DNA of 14,169 nucleotides. Source: Pseudomonadales bacterium. GTDB lineage: Bacteria > Pseudomonadota > Gammaproteobacteria > Pseudomonadales > DT-91. The notes beneath the pieces are model-generated. The model ran no database searches. It was given only the letters and a program-made list of their open reading frames with translations, and was not told the origin of the DNA. This document shows positions 1-6,962 of this stretch, piece by piece. The number at the start of each line of letters is the position of its first letter. Position 1 is the stretch's first letter. The position numbers and the translations under genes are program-made. Location: contig JABSRR010000017.1 in NCBI GenBank assembly GCA_013215025.1, positions 1-14,169 on the forward strand. The letters run 5' to 3'.

Positions 1-84
1 ATATTCGCTCATGCTTATCTCTTGTGTTTTTTATAGATTTTATCGAGTAGGTGACGAGTGTCCGAATTAACTGCATGATTACTA

Positions 85-125
85 GCATGGTTATTTTTAG
101 CGGTGATGCTGCTGCTAAACCATGC
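85..125. repeat. Interrupted 12-bp inverted repeat after the DUF1214 gene
   Basis: The left arm is GCATGGTT (85-92) plus TAGC (98-101), with a 5-base bulge between. The right arm is the uninterrupted GCTAAACCATGC (114-125). The loop is 12 bases. It lies 14 bases beyond the stop of the minus-strand DUF1214 gene, where a transcript end would be expected. No T-run follows the stem on the minus strand, so it is not a textbook intrinsic terminator. It could stabilise the 3' end of the mRNA. The rest of positions 1-139 shows no credible gene. Confidence 0.4.
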
Positions 126-139
126 GTGTATCAGGTATC

Positions 140-1267
140 TCAAGCATCATCTAAGCTAATAAGACGACAGCGCGGCTCTGGATGTGTTTCTGCTCGAATC
201 CAGCGCACACACATAGTGCCTTCGTTGCGCCCGCAGCTGTTCATCCAGTTAAGCGCTGCGGCATTAGCAGGGGGCTGCTTTGACACAATAATGCGCACGC
301 TGCCATCGTCATTATATTTCGCCGTGTGTTGATTAAGATGCACGGCATAAAAACGGTAGTCGAGGCTTTCGAGCCAGTAGTTGCCTAGTTGAAAGTTCCA
401 AAAATCACAGCGTGGCGGATGTAGAATGATTTCAAGGGCCTGATCATCATCAATTTTAAAATAGCTATGGTAATACGCAATATTGGGGTCGCCGCCTGCT
501 TGTAAGGCCTTCTCTGGACTAAAGCGAGGCAGCTGATTGCTGTGTTGTTTAAACCCATCGGTCCATTGTTTAAAAAGATCGGCCGTCATATGCACAAAAA
601 AAGCGGCACTTTTTAAGGCATTATCTACGCGGTAGGGTTCGAATGGGCGCGGCATATTGCTGCCGTCAATGCGCTGAATGCTAACCTTGGCCAGTTGCTC
701 GTTGGCGTGGTCTTGACGAGTCTGCCTTACTTGCACCAGTCTTGTATCAAGACTCATCGGCAGCCAGTTTGCCGCATTAGCTGGCTGTTCAGTGGATAAT
801 ACGATTTCAAAATTCCCAGCGGCATCCATCACGAGGTCTTTTGCCTCAAGATAGCCAGTGGTATCCAGCGAGCCGGTTTTGCCATAGCCACCTGCCTGAG
901 TGCCAAAGCCTAAATAATGCACTGTGCCTCGATTGCCAGTAAGGCGGTATTGATATTTACCGTTTATAGGCGCAGCCAGATAAACATTGTCAGGATTGTC
1001 CATACCCATCTTGATCGTTTCACCAACCGGCTGGCGAAATACCGGGGCAGTGGTATCCGCGGCTTCTAGGTATGAGTCAAGCGCAGCTCGGGTTAATCGC
1101 GCTAAATATCGAAAGCCTTCGGCGCGGTCAAGCGGGTTGTCGGGCGCATCATTTGCTAACACTACCTCTTTGCCTGCGGTTTTTAACATGTCGCAAAATG
1201 TATCCCAGCTTTCACCGCTGGCTAAATTTGCTAAGGCTTGATCAATGGCCGACTGGTCCTGCGTCAT
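140..1267 (-). CDS. DUF1214 domain-containing protein
   Basis: This 375-residue protein is recognised as DUF1214 by its overall pattern and its C-terminal end, where an N-W-(M/L) element is followed by G-R-N-E-G-T-M-C-V-R-W-I-R-A, the usual closing motif of the family. An aromatic block with D-F-W-N-F-Q-L and N-Y-W-L-E-S-L-D-Y-R lies shortly before it. The biochemical role of DUF1214 is not established, so no function is assigned. No signal peptide or membrane segment is seen, which suggests a cytoplasmic protein. The start is supported by AGGA seven bases upstream. The gene begins 22 bases after the stop of the M16C peptidase gene on the same strand, so the two are probably co-transcribed. 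The domain call is good; the function is unknown. Confidence 0.85.
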   Translation of the reverse strand: MTQDQSAIDQALANLASGESWDTFCDMLKTAGKEVVLANDAPDNPLDRAEGFRYLARLTRAALDSYLEAADTTAPVFRQPVGETIKMGMDNPDNVYLAAPINGKYQYRLTGNRGTVHYLGFGTQAGGYGKTGSLDTTGYLEAKDLVMDAAGNFEIVLSTEQPANAANWLPMSLDTRLVQVRQTRQDHANEQLAKVSIQRIDGSNMPRPFEPYRVDNALKSAAFFVHMTADLFKQWTDGFKQHSNQLPRFSPEKALQAGGDPNIAYYHSYFKIDDDQALEIILHPPRCDFWNFQLGNYWLESLDYRFYAVHLNQHTAKYNDDGSVRIIVSKQPPANAAALNWMNSCGRNEGTMCVRWIRAETHPEPRCRLISLDDA

Positions 1268-1289
1268 TGGCTAATCCTAATTTGCGTTA

Positions 1290-4202
1290 TTATAATTTTT
1301 TGATCTCGAGTCCCAGCTGCTTCAATTCATTACGGTTGCTCTCTGGTGCAATTACACCAAGCGAAAAAGTTTCGCTGCAAAGATAGCGCTTTGTTACGCT
1401 AATTAAGTCATCGAAGCTAACCGCAAGAACAGCAGCGCGAAAAGCCTGCTGTTGTGACTTGCTGCGACCAAATAATTGATTGTGACAAGCTTGCTTTGCT
1501 TCACTGGCCGGTGCGCTAGGTTTGTCAATTGAGGCGACTACGCCGAGAATGGCTTCTTCAAGTGCTGCTGGGTTTGCTGTTTGCGCTAGCATCCAATCAA
1601 TCGCGCCAGAGAAGTCTGACAACGTGCCCGAAATTCGTGGGTCTCGGTATGAGTAAAATTTAAATGAGGCGGTATGGTTATCTTGGCTTGCACCAGCGCC
1701 ATAGGCGCCGCCTTGTTCACGGATTGCGGTGTGTAAATAACCATTGCGTAGGTAGCCACCTAACACGGTTAATGCAGGCGCGTCGGGGTGACCGCCAGGT
1801 ACAGTGGCGAAAACTTTGGCGCAAAAATTAATTTGGGTATTGCACAGCCAGGCGGTTTTATTATGGCTGCGGCTTGCTGCAAGCTCTAGCGCCGCGTTTG
1901 TGCTAGATGTATGCGAAAAAGATAAAGCCTTGGTCGCCGATTCAGCAAACTGCTCTAGGTTTTCGGCATCGCAAATGCTTAATAATTCGGCCGGCTGCGA
2001 GACTATACGTTGGTGCAGCGTATTCAGCTGATCAGCGAGTTCTTCAGCTGCGTTTGGCTCTTGCTTGAGCTTGTCATCTAATGCCTGAATCGCAACAATC
2101 GAGCTAATACCAGACCAGTTTTCGTTTAAGCGCGCAATCGGGCTTAGCGCTTGCGTAGCGCTTAGCATTGCATAGCTATGGCCCGCGCCACTGATGCTGT
2201 TTTGTTTGCGCATCCGTTGTTGACTAACAATATCTTTGATTCGATCATGCTCGTCAAAACGGATATGCTGCAGTGTATCACTGAGTAAGTTGAGCATGGC
2301 CTCTCGGTGTCGCTGCAATGATTTAGCGGATACGCATAAATAGGCTTGCACACTTTGTTCGCTATTAATATCGCTGCGAACCAAGGTGAATGCGCTAATA
2401 TCACCCACTTCGGCACTTTGTCGATGTTGTACGGCGGTATAATTTTGCTCACCAATGCCGCACTCGGTTAATAGTTGACAGTAAAGAGGTAACAAATCGA
2501 TTTGCGCAGCGCTCAGCGCAGGTATCGCAAACAGTAATTGCTGGTAGTGAATACCATTGGTGGCTTGTGCATAGCGATGGCTTTGTACGCCATTAATGCT
2601 GAGATTTTCACCTTCGGCATAGTAGATCGATTCTGGCACATCACTGAGATCAACCTTCGGTAAGATGCTAACATCATCATGCTGTTGCTGACGTTGACTA
2701 AGTGCTTCGGTCTGGGCAATGATATGCTGTGCCTGCTCGCTATTGAGGTGCGCCTTAATATCGCTAAGTTTGTTTGCCTCAGCCTTTTGTCTGGCTGCTG
2801 AGAGAGAGGTGTCTGGCGTCATCTCAAGCAGAACGCGATGCTGATTTTCGAGTAATAAATCGCGTATTAATTGCTTAATAAAATCAGCTTGTTTAATCGA
2901 CTCTCTTAGTCGCTTAAGCACAGGGTCGAGGTCGAGTAAGGCTATAGGGTCGCCACGGTGAGTAACGCTGGGTAATGCATTTAATATAATTTGTAAGCCG
3001 TATGGGTAGCCATCACCGGTTATTTCGCGCTGACTGAACTCTAACTGATCAACAATGGCTTCTAGGCGCTCATAATCAACCCCTTGTTCAGCGATCGTGA
3101 TAAGAGTATCTAGCACCTGTTGTTCAAAAGCTTTCGCCGCACCGTCTGAGGCGCCTTGTAAGCCACAACAAAATACCAGTTCTTGATAAGAATCTTCAAG
3201 TCCGCAAAGCGGAGAGGGCGCAGAACCCAGCTCGCTAGTTTCAAGCAGTTGCTGCAGCGGACAGGCGCTGTTTTCAAGCAGCACGTAGCTAAGCAATTGA
3301 GCCTGCATGACATCGTCAAGAGACGTGTTTTTGCCTAATAGCCAAGCAAGCACTAAGTGATTTTTTTCGCTGGTATCAGTTTCATCTAATGCATAGGCTT
3401 CGCTAATATGCAGCGGTTTTGAAAATCGTTGCTCGCGGGCGACACTTATTTCTGTGCTCGATGGTTCAAAGTGTTGCAAGGCTTGCTCATGCATTTGAGT
3501 TTGAATGTCTACAACATCGATGTCGCCAAAGCTCGCAAACATGGCATTGCTTGGGTGATAGTGCGTTTGGTAGAAATTGCGCAGCTCCTGATAGCTAAGG
3601 TCTGTTATATGCTCTGGATCGCCGCCTGAATTATAGTGATAGGTGGTGCTAGGGAATAAGTGCTTACATAAGGTTTGCCATAAGGTTGAACTGATTGAGC
3701 TCATGGCACCTTTCATTTCGTTGAAAACTACCCCCTTGTAAACCAGCTCAGAATCGGGGTTATTGGCTTCGGCGAATTCTAAACGATGGCCTTCTTGTAA
3801 AAAATCTAACTCATCGAGGCGTGCAAAAAAAGCCGCATCTAAATACACATCGAGAAGGTTGAAAAAGTCTTTTCGATTGGTTGAGGCAAAGGGGTAGGCT
3901 GTCCAATCATTAGAGGTGAAGGCGTTCATAAAAGTATTAAGTGAGCGTCGAATCATCATGAAAAATGGATCGCGAACCGGATACTTTTTACTGCCGCATA
4001 AAGCCGTATGTTCAAGAATATGCGCCGTACCTTTATGATCCATTGGCACTGTTCTGAAGCCAACTAAAAATACATTTTCTGGATTGTTGCTAGAAAAATG
4101 AAAATGGCTGGCGCCGGTTTGCCGATGCTTGAACTCAAATACTTCGGTATTAAGACTGGCAATGGGGTGTTGACGGATCAGGTCAAAGGCTGAATGCTGC
4201 AT
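1290..4202 (-). CDS. M16C (PreP-like) zinc metallopeptidase, insulinase family
   Basis: This 970-residue protein has the inverted zinc motif H-x-x-E-H at residues 61-65 (H61, E64, H65), followed by C-G-S-K-K-Y-P-V-R-D-P-F-F, typical of the presequence protease branch. The likely third zinc ligand is E162, within N-E-M-K-G-A. The length matches the single-chain M16C architecture of two clamshell halves of about 480 residues joined by a linker. In the C-terminal half, I-R-E-Q-G-G-A-Y-G-A-G-A (about 835-846) matches the substrate-binding Arg/Tyr region. Relatives degrade peptides of roughly 10-65 residues, such as cleaved targeting or signal peptides. No signal sequence is seen, so it is probably cytoplasmic. 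The start fits the N-terminal family alignment, but only a weak ribosome site precedes it. A DUF1214 gene follows on the same strand. I could not fix its promoter in the 275-base gap to the divergent dehydrogenase gene. Confidence 0.93.
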   Translation of the reverse strand: MQHSAFDLIRQHPIASLNTEVFEFKHRQTGASHFHFSSNNPENVFLVGFRTVPMDHKGTAHILEHTALCGSKKYPVRDPFFMMIRRSLNTFMNAFTSNDWTAYPFASTNRKDFFNLLDVYLDAAFFARLDELDFLQEGHRLEFAEANNPDSELVYKGVVFNEMKGAMSSISSTLWQTLCKHLFPSTTYHYNSGGDPEHITDLSYQELRNFYQTHYHPSNAMFASFGDIDVVDIQTQMHEQALQHFEPSSTEISVAREQRFSKPLHISEAYALDETDTSEKNHLVLAWLLGKNTSLDDVMQAQLLSYVLLENSACPLQQLLETSELGSAPSPLCGLEDSYQELVFCCGLQGASDGAAKAFEQQVLDTLITIAEQGVDYERLEAIVDQLEFSQREITGDGYPYGLQIILNALPSVTHRGDPIALLDLDPVLKRLRESIKQADFIKQLIRDLLLENQHRVLLEMTPDTSLSAARQKAEANKLSDIKAHLNSEQAQHIIAQTEALSQRQQQHDDVSILPKVDLSDVPESIYYAEGENLSINGVQSHRYAQATNGIHYQQLLFAIPALSAAQIDLLPLYCQLLTECGIGEQNYTAVQHRQSAEVGDISAFTLVRSDINSEQSVQAYLCVSAKSLQRHREAMLNLLSDTLQHIRFDEHDRIKDIVSQQRMRKQNSISGAGHSYAMLSATQALSPIARLNENWSGISSIVAIQALDDKLKQEPNAAEELADQLNTLHQRIVSQPAELLSICDAENLEQFAESATKALSFSHTSSTNAALELAASRSHNKTAWLCNTQINFCAKVFATVPGGHPDAPALTVLGGYLRNGYLHTAIREQGGAYGAGASQDNHTASFKFYSYRDPRISGTLSDFSGAIDWMLAQTANPAALEEAILGVVASIDKPSAPASEAKQACHNQLFGRSKSQQQAFRAAVLAVSFDDLISVTKRYLCSETFSLGVIAPESNRNELKQLGLEIKKL

Positions 4203-4461
4203 ATATGAAACCGTGTGCTCGTATGATCATGGTTGTGAATGAATAGTCGTAAGCATATGTTGAAGCCTTAGCTTAACACAGAAAAATACGTTTCAGTTGT
4301 AAAGCTATCGTAATTACAGACCTATAAAAGTTATTTAATCATGCAAAATTAACGGATAAACTTCAGCTTCAGATGTACACGATAAATATGAGGTCTTCTT
4401 GTTCTGTCGCTCATCGGTGGGCAACACGATGTTTTGCTCACTAACCATCTTGGCACTTAAT

Positions 4462-4467
4462 TATAAT
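4462..4467 (+). promoter_or_regulatory. Consensus -10 box (TATAAT) just before the SDR gene
   Basis: A perfect TATAAT ends 10 bases before the ATG at 4478. If used as a sigma-70 -10 element, transcription would start near 4474, leaving a leader of only a few bases. No good -35 hexamer is seen at 16-18 bases; TTGGCA at 4450-4455 is too close. The surrounding ATTATAAT is palindromic, so it could also act on the other strand. This is a plausible call, not a firm one. Confidence 0.4.
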
Positions 4468-4477
4468 TTTATACATT

Positions 4478-5239
4478 ATGCTCAAAAATGTTTTGGTCTT
4501 TGGCGCAACATCGGCGGTTGCCCGCGCAATGATGAATCAGCTATCGAAAAACGCTGGCAGCCAGTTTTATGCCGTTGCGCGAAATCAGCAGAAGTTACAG
4601 CAGCTGAGCTCGTCTCCGTTAAATATTGTTGCTTACCGTCAAGTCGATTTATATCAACCGCAAGATGATCAGCTGCATCAAATAGTCGATGAAGCTTATC
4701 AGGCCATGGGTGCGATTGATCTGGTGATCATTGCGCACGGGGATTTATTTGATCAGCTCGGTTCTGAGCGCTCTGGTGAAGTGCTCAGCGATACCATGAC
4801 GCTGAATGCGATTTCGCCAATGCGCATTACCAACGCAGTGCTGCAGCGGCTTGACTCCATAGCTAAGCCTGAATGCAAAACTAAATTTGCGGTGCTCACC
4901 TCGGTTGCCGGTGATCGTGGACGACCACGAAACTTTAGCTATGGTGCAGCCAAAGGTGCGCTAAGCCTTTTTTTACAGGGTCTGCGCAGTGTGCATTATC
5001 GCAGTGAATATCAGTTTTATGATTTTAAACTGGGTCCAGTGGAGTCGCCGATGACGACCACGCATGCGAAAAACTTTTCTTTTTCACAGCCCGATCAAGT
5101 TGCTGCCATCATGGTGAAGGCCTTATACAGTCGTCGCTATGTACATTATGTTCCTGGATGGTGGCGCTGGGTAATGCTGGCAGTTTGCATGATGCCTGAG
5201 TGTATATTTCAGCGTCTCAGCTTTTTGTCGGCGCGCTGA
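4478..5239 (+). CDS. Short-chain dehydrogenase/reductase (SDR family)
   Basis: This 253-residue protein has a Rossmann fold. The N-terminal nucleotide-binding stretch V-F-G-A-T-S-A-V-A (7-15) is a variant of the classical glycine-rich loop. The catalytic tetrad is visible as N110, S142, Y155 and K159 (Y-G-A-A-K). A-H-G at about 86-88 takes the place of the usual N-A-G. The substrate is unknown. The variant loop resembles the group containing the DprE2-type keto-reductases, but no DprE1-like partner is present in this window. Residues 228-240 are hydrophobic and tryptophan-rich, so the C-terminus may touch the membrane. The start places the nucleotide loop at the usual distance from the N-terminus. 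There is no ribosome site upstream and a -10 box lies close by. The gene appears monocistronic, convergent with the HAD phosphatase gene. Confidence 0.88.
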   Translation: MLKNVLVFGATSAVARAMMNQLSKNAGSQFYAVARNQQKLQQLSSSPLNIVAYRQVDLYQPQDDQLHQIVDEAYQAMGAIDLVIIAHGDLFDQLGSERSGEVLSDTMTLNAISPMRITNAVLQRLDSIAKPECKTKFAVLTSVAGDRGRPRNFSYGAAKGALSLFLQGLRSVHYRSEYQFYDFKLGPVESPMTTTHAKNFSFSQPDQVAAIMVKALYSRRYVHYVPGWWRWVMLAVCMMPECIFQRLSFLSAR

Positions 5240-5280
5240 GGCTCACTGCATAGCTCTAGTCTTATACCTATATTCAAACC

Positions 5281-5310
5281 GATCTGATCTGAACTGATCT
5301 AATCTGAGCA
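5281..5310. repeat. Imperfect 5-bp tandem repeat (GATCT)
   Basis: Six consecutive 5-base units read GATCT, GATCT, GAACT, GATCT, AATCT, GAGCA in the gap between the convergent SDR and HAD genes. The tract is short and decays towards its end. It could reflect replication slippage. No function is evident. Confidence 0.35.
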
Positions 5311-5361
5311 TCTAGCCAAAGTATTTGCTAAAGCTTAACAGTGAGCGCTGGCTGCCTGTTC

Positions 5362-5407
5362 TTGCTTGAGCGCCTTTGTTTCGCAAAGGCCTATTTGAAA
5401 CAAGCAA
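5362..5407. terminator. Two-tier hairpin between convergent genes, possible bidirectional terminator
   Basis: The inner stem is GCCTTTG (5372-5378) with CAAAGGC (5384-5390) around a 5-base loop. An outer stem pairs TTGCTTG (5362-5368) with CAAGCAA (5401-5407). The structure sits 4 bases beyond the HAD stop on the minus strand and about 120 bases beyond the SDR stop on the plus strand. Its position between converging genes fits a shared terminator. There is no clear T-run on either side, so termination would be inefficient or factor-assisted. Confidence 0.4.
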
Positions 5408-5411
5408 AGAC

Positions 5412-6182
5412 TTAAGTGTGTGTCAGTAAGTCATCGATCAAACTGGGGATATCACTTGGGTGTGCAACCGTCCAATTTGCTTGGATACTCCTATCTGGCT
5501 GTTGCTCATGCTGCACCCAGACAGAGGCAATGTTGCTGTTCCTTGCGCCTAGTATATCGGTTGCAAGGCTGTCACCGATATGAATCACTTGTTCGGGCTG
5601 GCAATTGGCTAAGCGTAAGGCCTTGTCAAAAATGCTCTTATGCGGTTTTTCTGCAGGCTCAAGTCCGCCAATCAGAACATGATCGACATGCGTTGCCATA
5701 TTTACCCGCTCTATCTTAGTAACTTGCGAAAATTCGGGTCCATTGGTGATGACAACCAATTTCAGCTGTTCTCGCATGCGCGTCAACCATGTGAGTATGC
5801 CAGGGAAAAAGTCGAAATACTTGGTCCTAGCGCTATCGAAACAATCTTGCAGCTGTTGCGCAAAAGCCAGTGACTGCTCTGCATTCAGCGCAATGCCGGC
5901 GTCAGTGATGAGGCGTTGAATCAGCGCGTGACGAAAATGCAGTTCACTTTGCTCAGCCAAGGGCAATAAATCGCGCTGATAGTCCGTCGGTAAATTTCGG
6001 TAAATACCCTGCAGATAACCATTGGCAAACGCTAGGGCGTCGAAGTGCTTACCCAACAGTTGACTGGCAAGCTGCGCCATATCTTGCAAGGCTTTGCGGT
6101 TGGCGCCTGTGGTATCGCACAAGGTTTCATCCATATCGAGAAACAGTGCTTTTAATTCAGTTGGGGGGCTGGGTTGCGGCAT
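5412..6182 (-). CDS. HAD-superfamily (subfamily IA) hydrolase, probable phosphatase
   Basis: This 256-residue protein has all four HAD motifs. Motif I is D-M-D-E-T with nucleophile D16 and acid/base D18. Motif II is I-T-N-G with T146. Motif III is K179 in A-E-K-P-H-K. Motif IV is G-D-S-L-A-T-D with magnesium ligands D204 and D209. A helical cap lies between motifs I and II (about 25-125), as in the C1 cap type of YjjG nucleotidase and N-acylneuraminate-9-phosphatase. The substrate cannot be read from sequence; a small phosphorylated metabolite or nucleotide is likely. Its ATG overlaps the TAA of the DUF1244 gene by one base (TAATG), so translation is probably coupled and the two are one transcript. 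The enzyme is probably cytoplasmic, as no export signal is seen. Confidence 0.92.
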   Translation of the reverse strand: MPQPSPPTELKALFLDMDETLCDTTGANRKALQDMAQLASQLLGKHFDALAFANGYLQGIYRNLPTDYQRDLLPLAEQSELHFRHALIQRLITDAGIALNAEQSLAFAQQLQDCFDSARTKYFDFFPGILTWLTRMREQLKLVVITNGPEFSQVTKIERVNMATHVDHVLIGGLEPAEKPHKSIFDKALRLANCQPEQVIHIGDSLATDILGARNSNIASVWVQHEQQPDRSIQANWTVAHPSDIPSLIDDLLTHT

Positions 6183-6475
6183 TAGGACGACTTTTTTGCT
6201 TCAAAGGCTTTCAATTGTGCTTCGCTCGCCGGCTTTTGATATAGCGATTTCCATTCGCTAAACGGCATGCCATAGATGATTTCACGGGCTTGTTCATAGT
6301 CCAGCGTTTGACCACGCTCCGCTGCAGCAGTGACATACCACTTAGCTAAGCAATTGCGGCAGAAATCGGCGGTAATCATTAGCTCAATATTTTGCACATC
6401 GTCTTTGTGTTTGTCTAAATGCGCCAGCAAGTGACGAAATACAGCGGCTTCAATTTCGGTTTGTTGATCTGACAT
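6182..6475 (-). CDS. DUF1244 family protein
   Basis: This 97-residue protein is recognised as DUF1244 from F-C-R-N-C-L-A-K-W-Y (38-47, with C39 and C42) and the G-M-P-F-S-E-W-K-S-L-Y motif (69-79). The family is small, largely helical and of unknown function. The C-x-x-C pair might bind a metal, which is inference. An in-frame ATG exists further upstream at 6586 and would add 37 residues. The start at 6475 is preferred because AAGGG lies about 8 bases upstream, the family begins here, and the extension would overlap the promoter. It is the first gene of a two-gene unit with the HAD phosphatase, divergent from the 4.5S RNA gene. Confidence 0.87.
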   Translation of the reverse strand: MSDQQTEIEAAVFRHLLAHLDKHKDDVQNIELMITADFCRNCLAKWYVTAAAERGQTLDYEQAREIIYGMPFSEWKSLYQKPASEAQLKAFEAKKSS

Positions 6476-6500
6476 AGCATAACCCTTGATTGTTTTATCT

Positions 6501-6529
6501 ATTATCGGTGAATTAGTTGCTGAATCCAA
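6501..6529 (-). promoter_or_regulatory. Putative sigma-70 promoter for the DUF1244-HAD unit
   Basis: Read on the minus strand, TTGGAT (6529-6524) is followed after exactly 17 bases by GATAAT (6506-6501). Transcription would begin near 6494, giving a leader of about 19 bases that contains the AAGGG ribosome site. The -10 box matches consensus at 5 of 6 positions; the -35 box is weaker at 3 of 6. Confidence 0.5.
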
Positions 6530-6548
6530 TCGGCTGCGAGAACTAATT
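6511..6548. repeat. 8-bp inverted repeat flanking the DUF1244 -35 region
   Basis: AATTAGTT (6511-6518) and AACTAATT (6541-6548) are exact reverse complements, 22 bases apart, with the predicted -35 box of the DUF1244 promoter between them. The arrangement could be an operator for a dimeric regulator. The arms are AT-rich, so chance is possible. Confidence 0.3.
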
Positions 6549-6586
6549 GTCTGTGTGCGGATGTTTTTTATTGCAGTGGAAAACAC

Positions 6587-6615
6587 TTGCGCTCATCCGC
6601 TGCATTGGTAATAAT
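6587..6615 (+). promoter_or_regulatory. Putative promoter of the 4.5S RNA gene
   Basis: TTGCGC (6587-6592) and AATAAT (6610-6615) are separated by 17 bases, matching consensus at 3-4 of 6 and 5 of 6 positions. The bases after the -10 are GCGCGCC, the GC-rich discriminator typical of stringently controlled stable RNA promoters. The predicted start is near 6622, leaving about 8 bases to be trimmed from the 5' end of the RNA. Confidence 0.6.
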
Positions 6616-6629
6616 GCGCGCCCTGTTAT

Positions 6630-6745
<116 letters not shown>

Positions 6746-6907
6746 CTCTTTATCTAATTTCTATTCTACTTCTATACTGTTTTTTTATTTGCCGGTAATT
6801 GCCACGTGCTTTTGTTCTAATATTTTTTCTATTTCGCTATTTCACGCTTGATTTGATTAGCTGCCTGCTAGCAAGCCCAATAGATCTGTTTTTTGCCGAA
6901 GCTGTGC

Positions 6908-6937
6908 TTATCAATGCAGCTTTTTCTGTGTCATAAT
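6908..6937 (+). promoter_or_regulatory. Possible dnaX promoter
   Basis: TTATCA (6908-6913) and CATAAT (6932-6937) are 18 bases apart, matching consensus at 4 of 6 and 5 of 6 positions. The predicted start near 6944 leaves a leader of about 19 bases carrying the AAGG ribosome site at 6951-6954. This is weak but well placed. Read-through from ffs is an alternative source of dnaX mRNA. Confidence 0.35.
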
Positions 6938-6962
6938 GGACCAAATTAATAAGGTACATGGC

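Noticed and set aside
51..332. Plus-strand open frame of 93 codons at the left edge
   Set aside because: It overlaps the end of the DUF1214 gene antisense, has no ribosome site, and its product is low-complexity with no recognisable domain.
4203..4477. Search for a promoter of the M16C gene and for a small RNA or ORF in this divergent gap
   Set aside because: Several AT-rich hexamers exist on the minus strand but none pair at 16-18 bases convincingly. An open frame from 4399 is out of frame with the SDR gene and lacks a ribosome site.
6476..6586. N-terminal extension of the DUF1244 protein to an ATG at 6586
   Set aside because: The family begins at the 6475 start, which has AAGGG in place; the extension runs through the predicted promoter and is unlike any conserved sequence.
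6899..6925. AAGCTG...CAGCTT hairpin followed by Ts, as a terminator after ffs
   Set aside because: Only six pairs with a 12-base loop, and it overlaps the possible dnaX promoter. It is too weak to call.
6936..6962. Upstream ATG for dnaX at 6936
   Set aside because: No ribosome site, and only the 6963 start gives cysteine and Walker positions equal to E. coli DnaX. The ATG also overlaps the possible -10 box.
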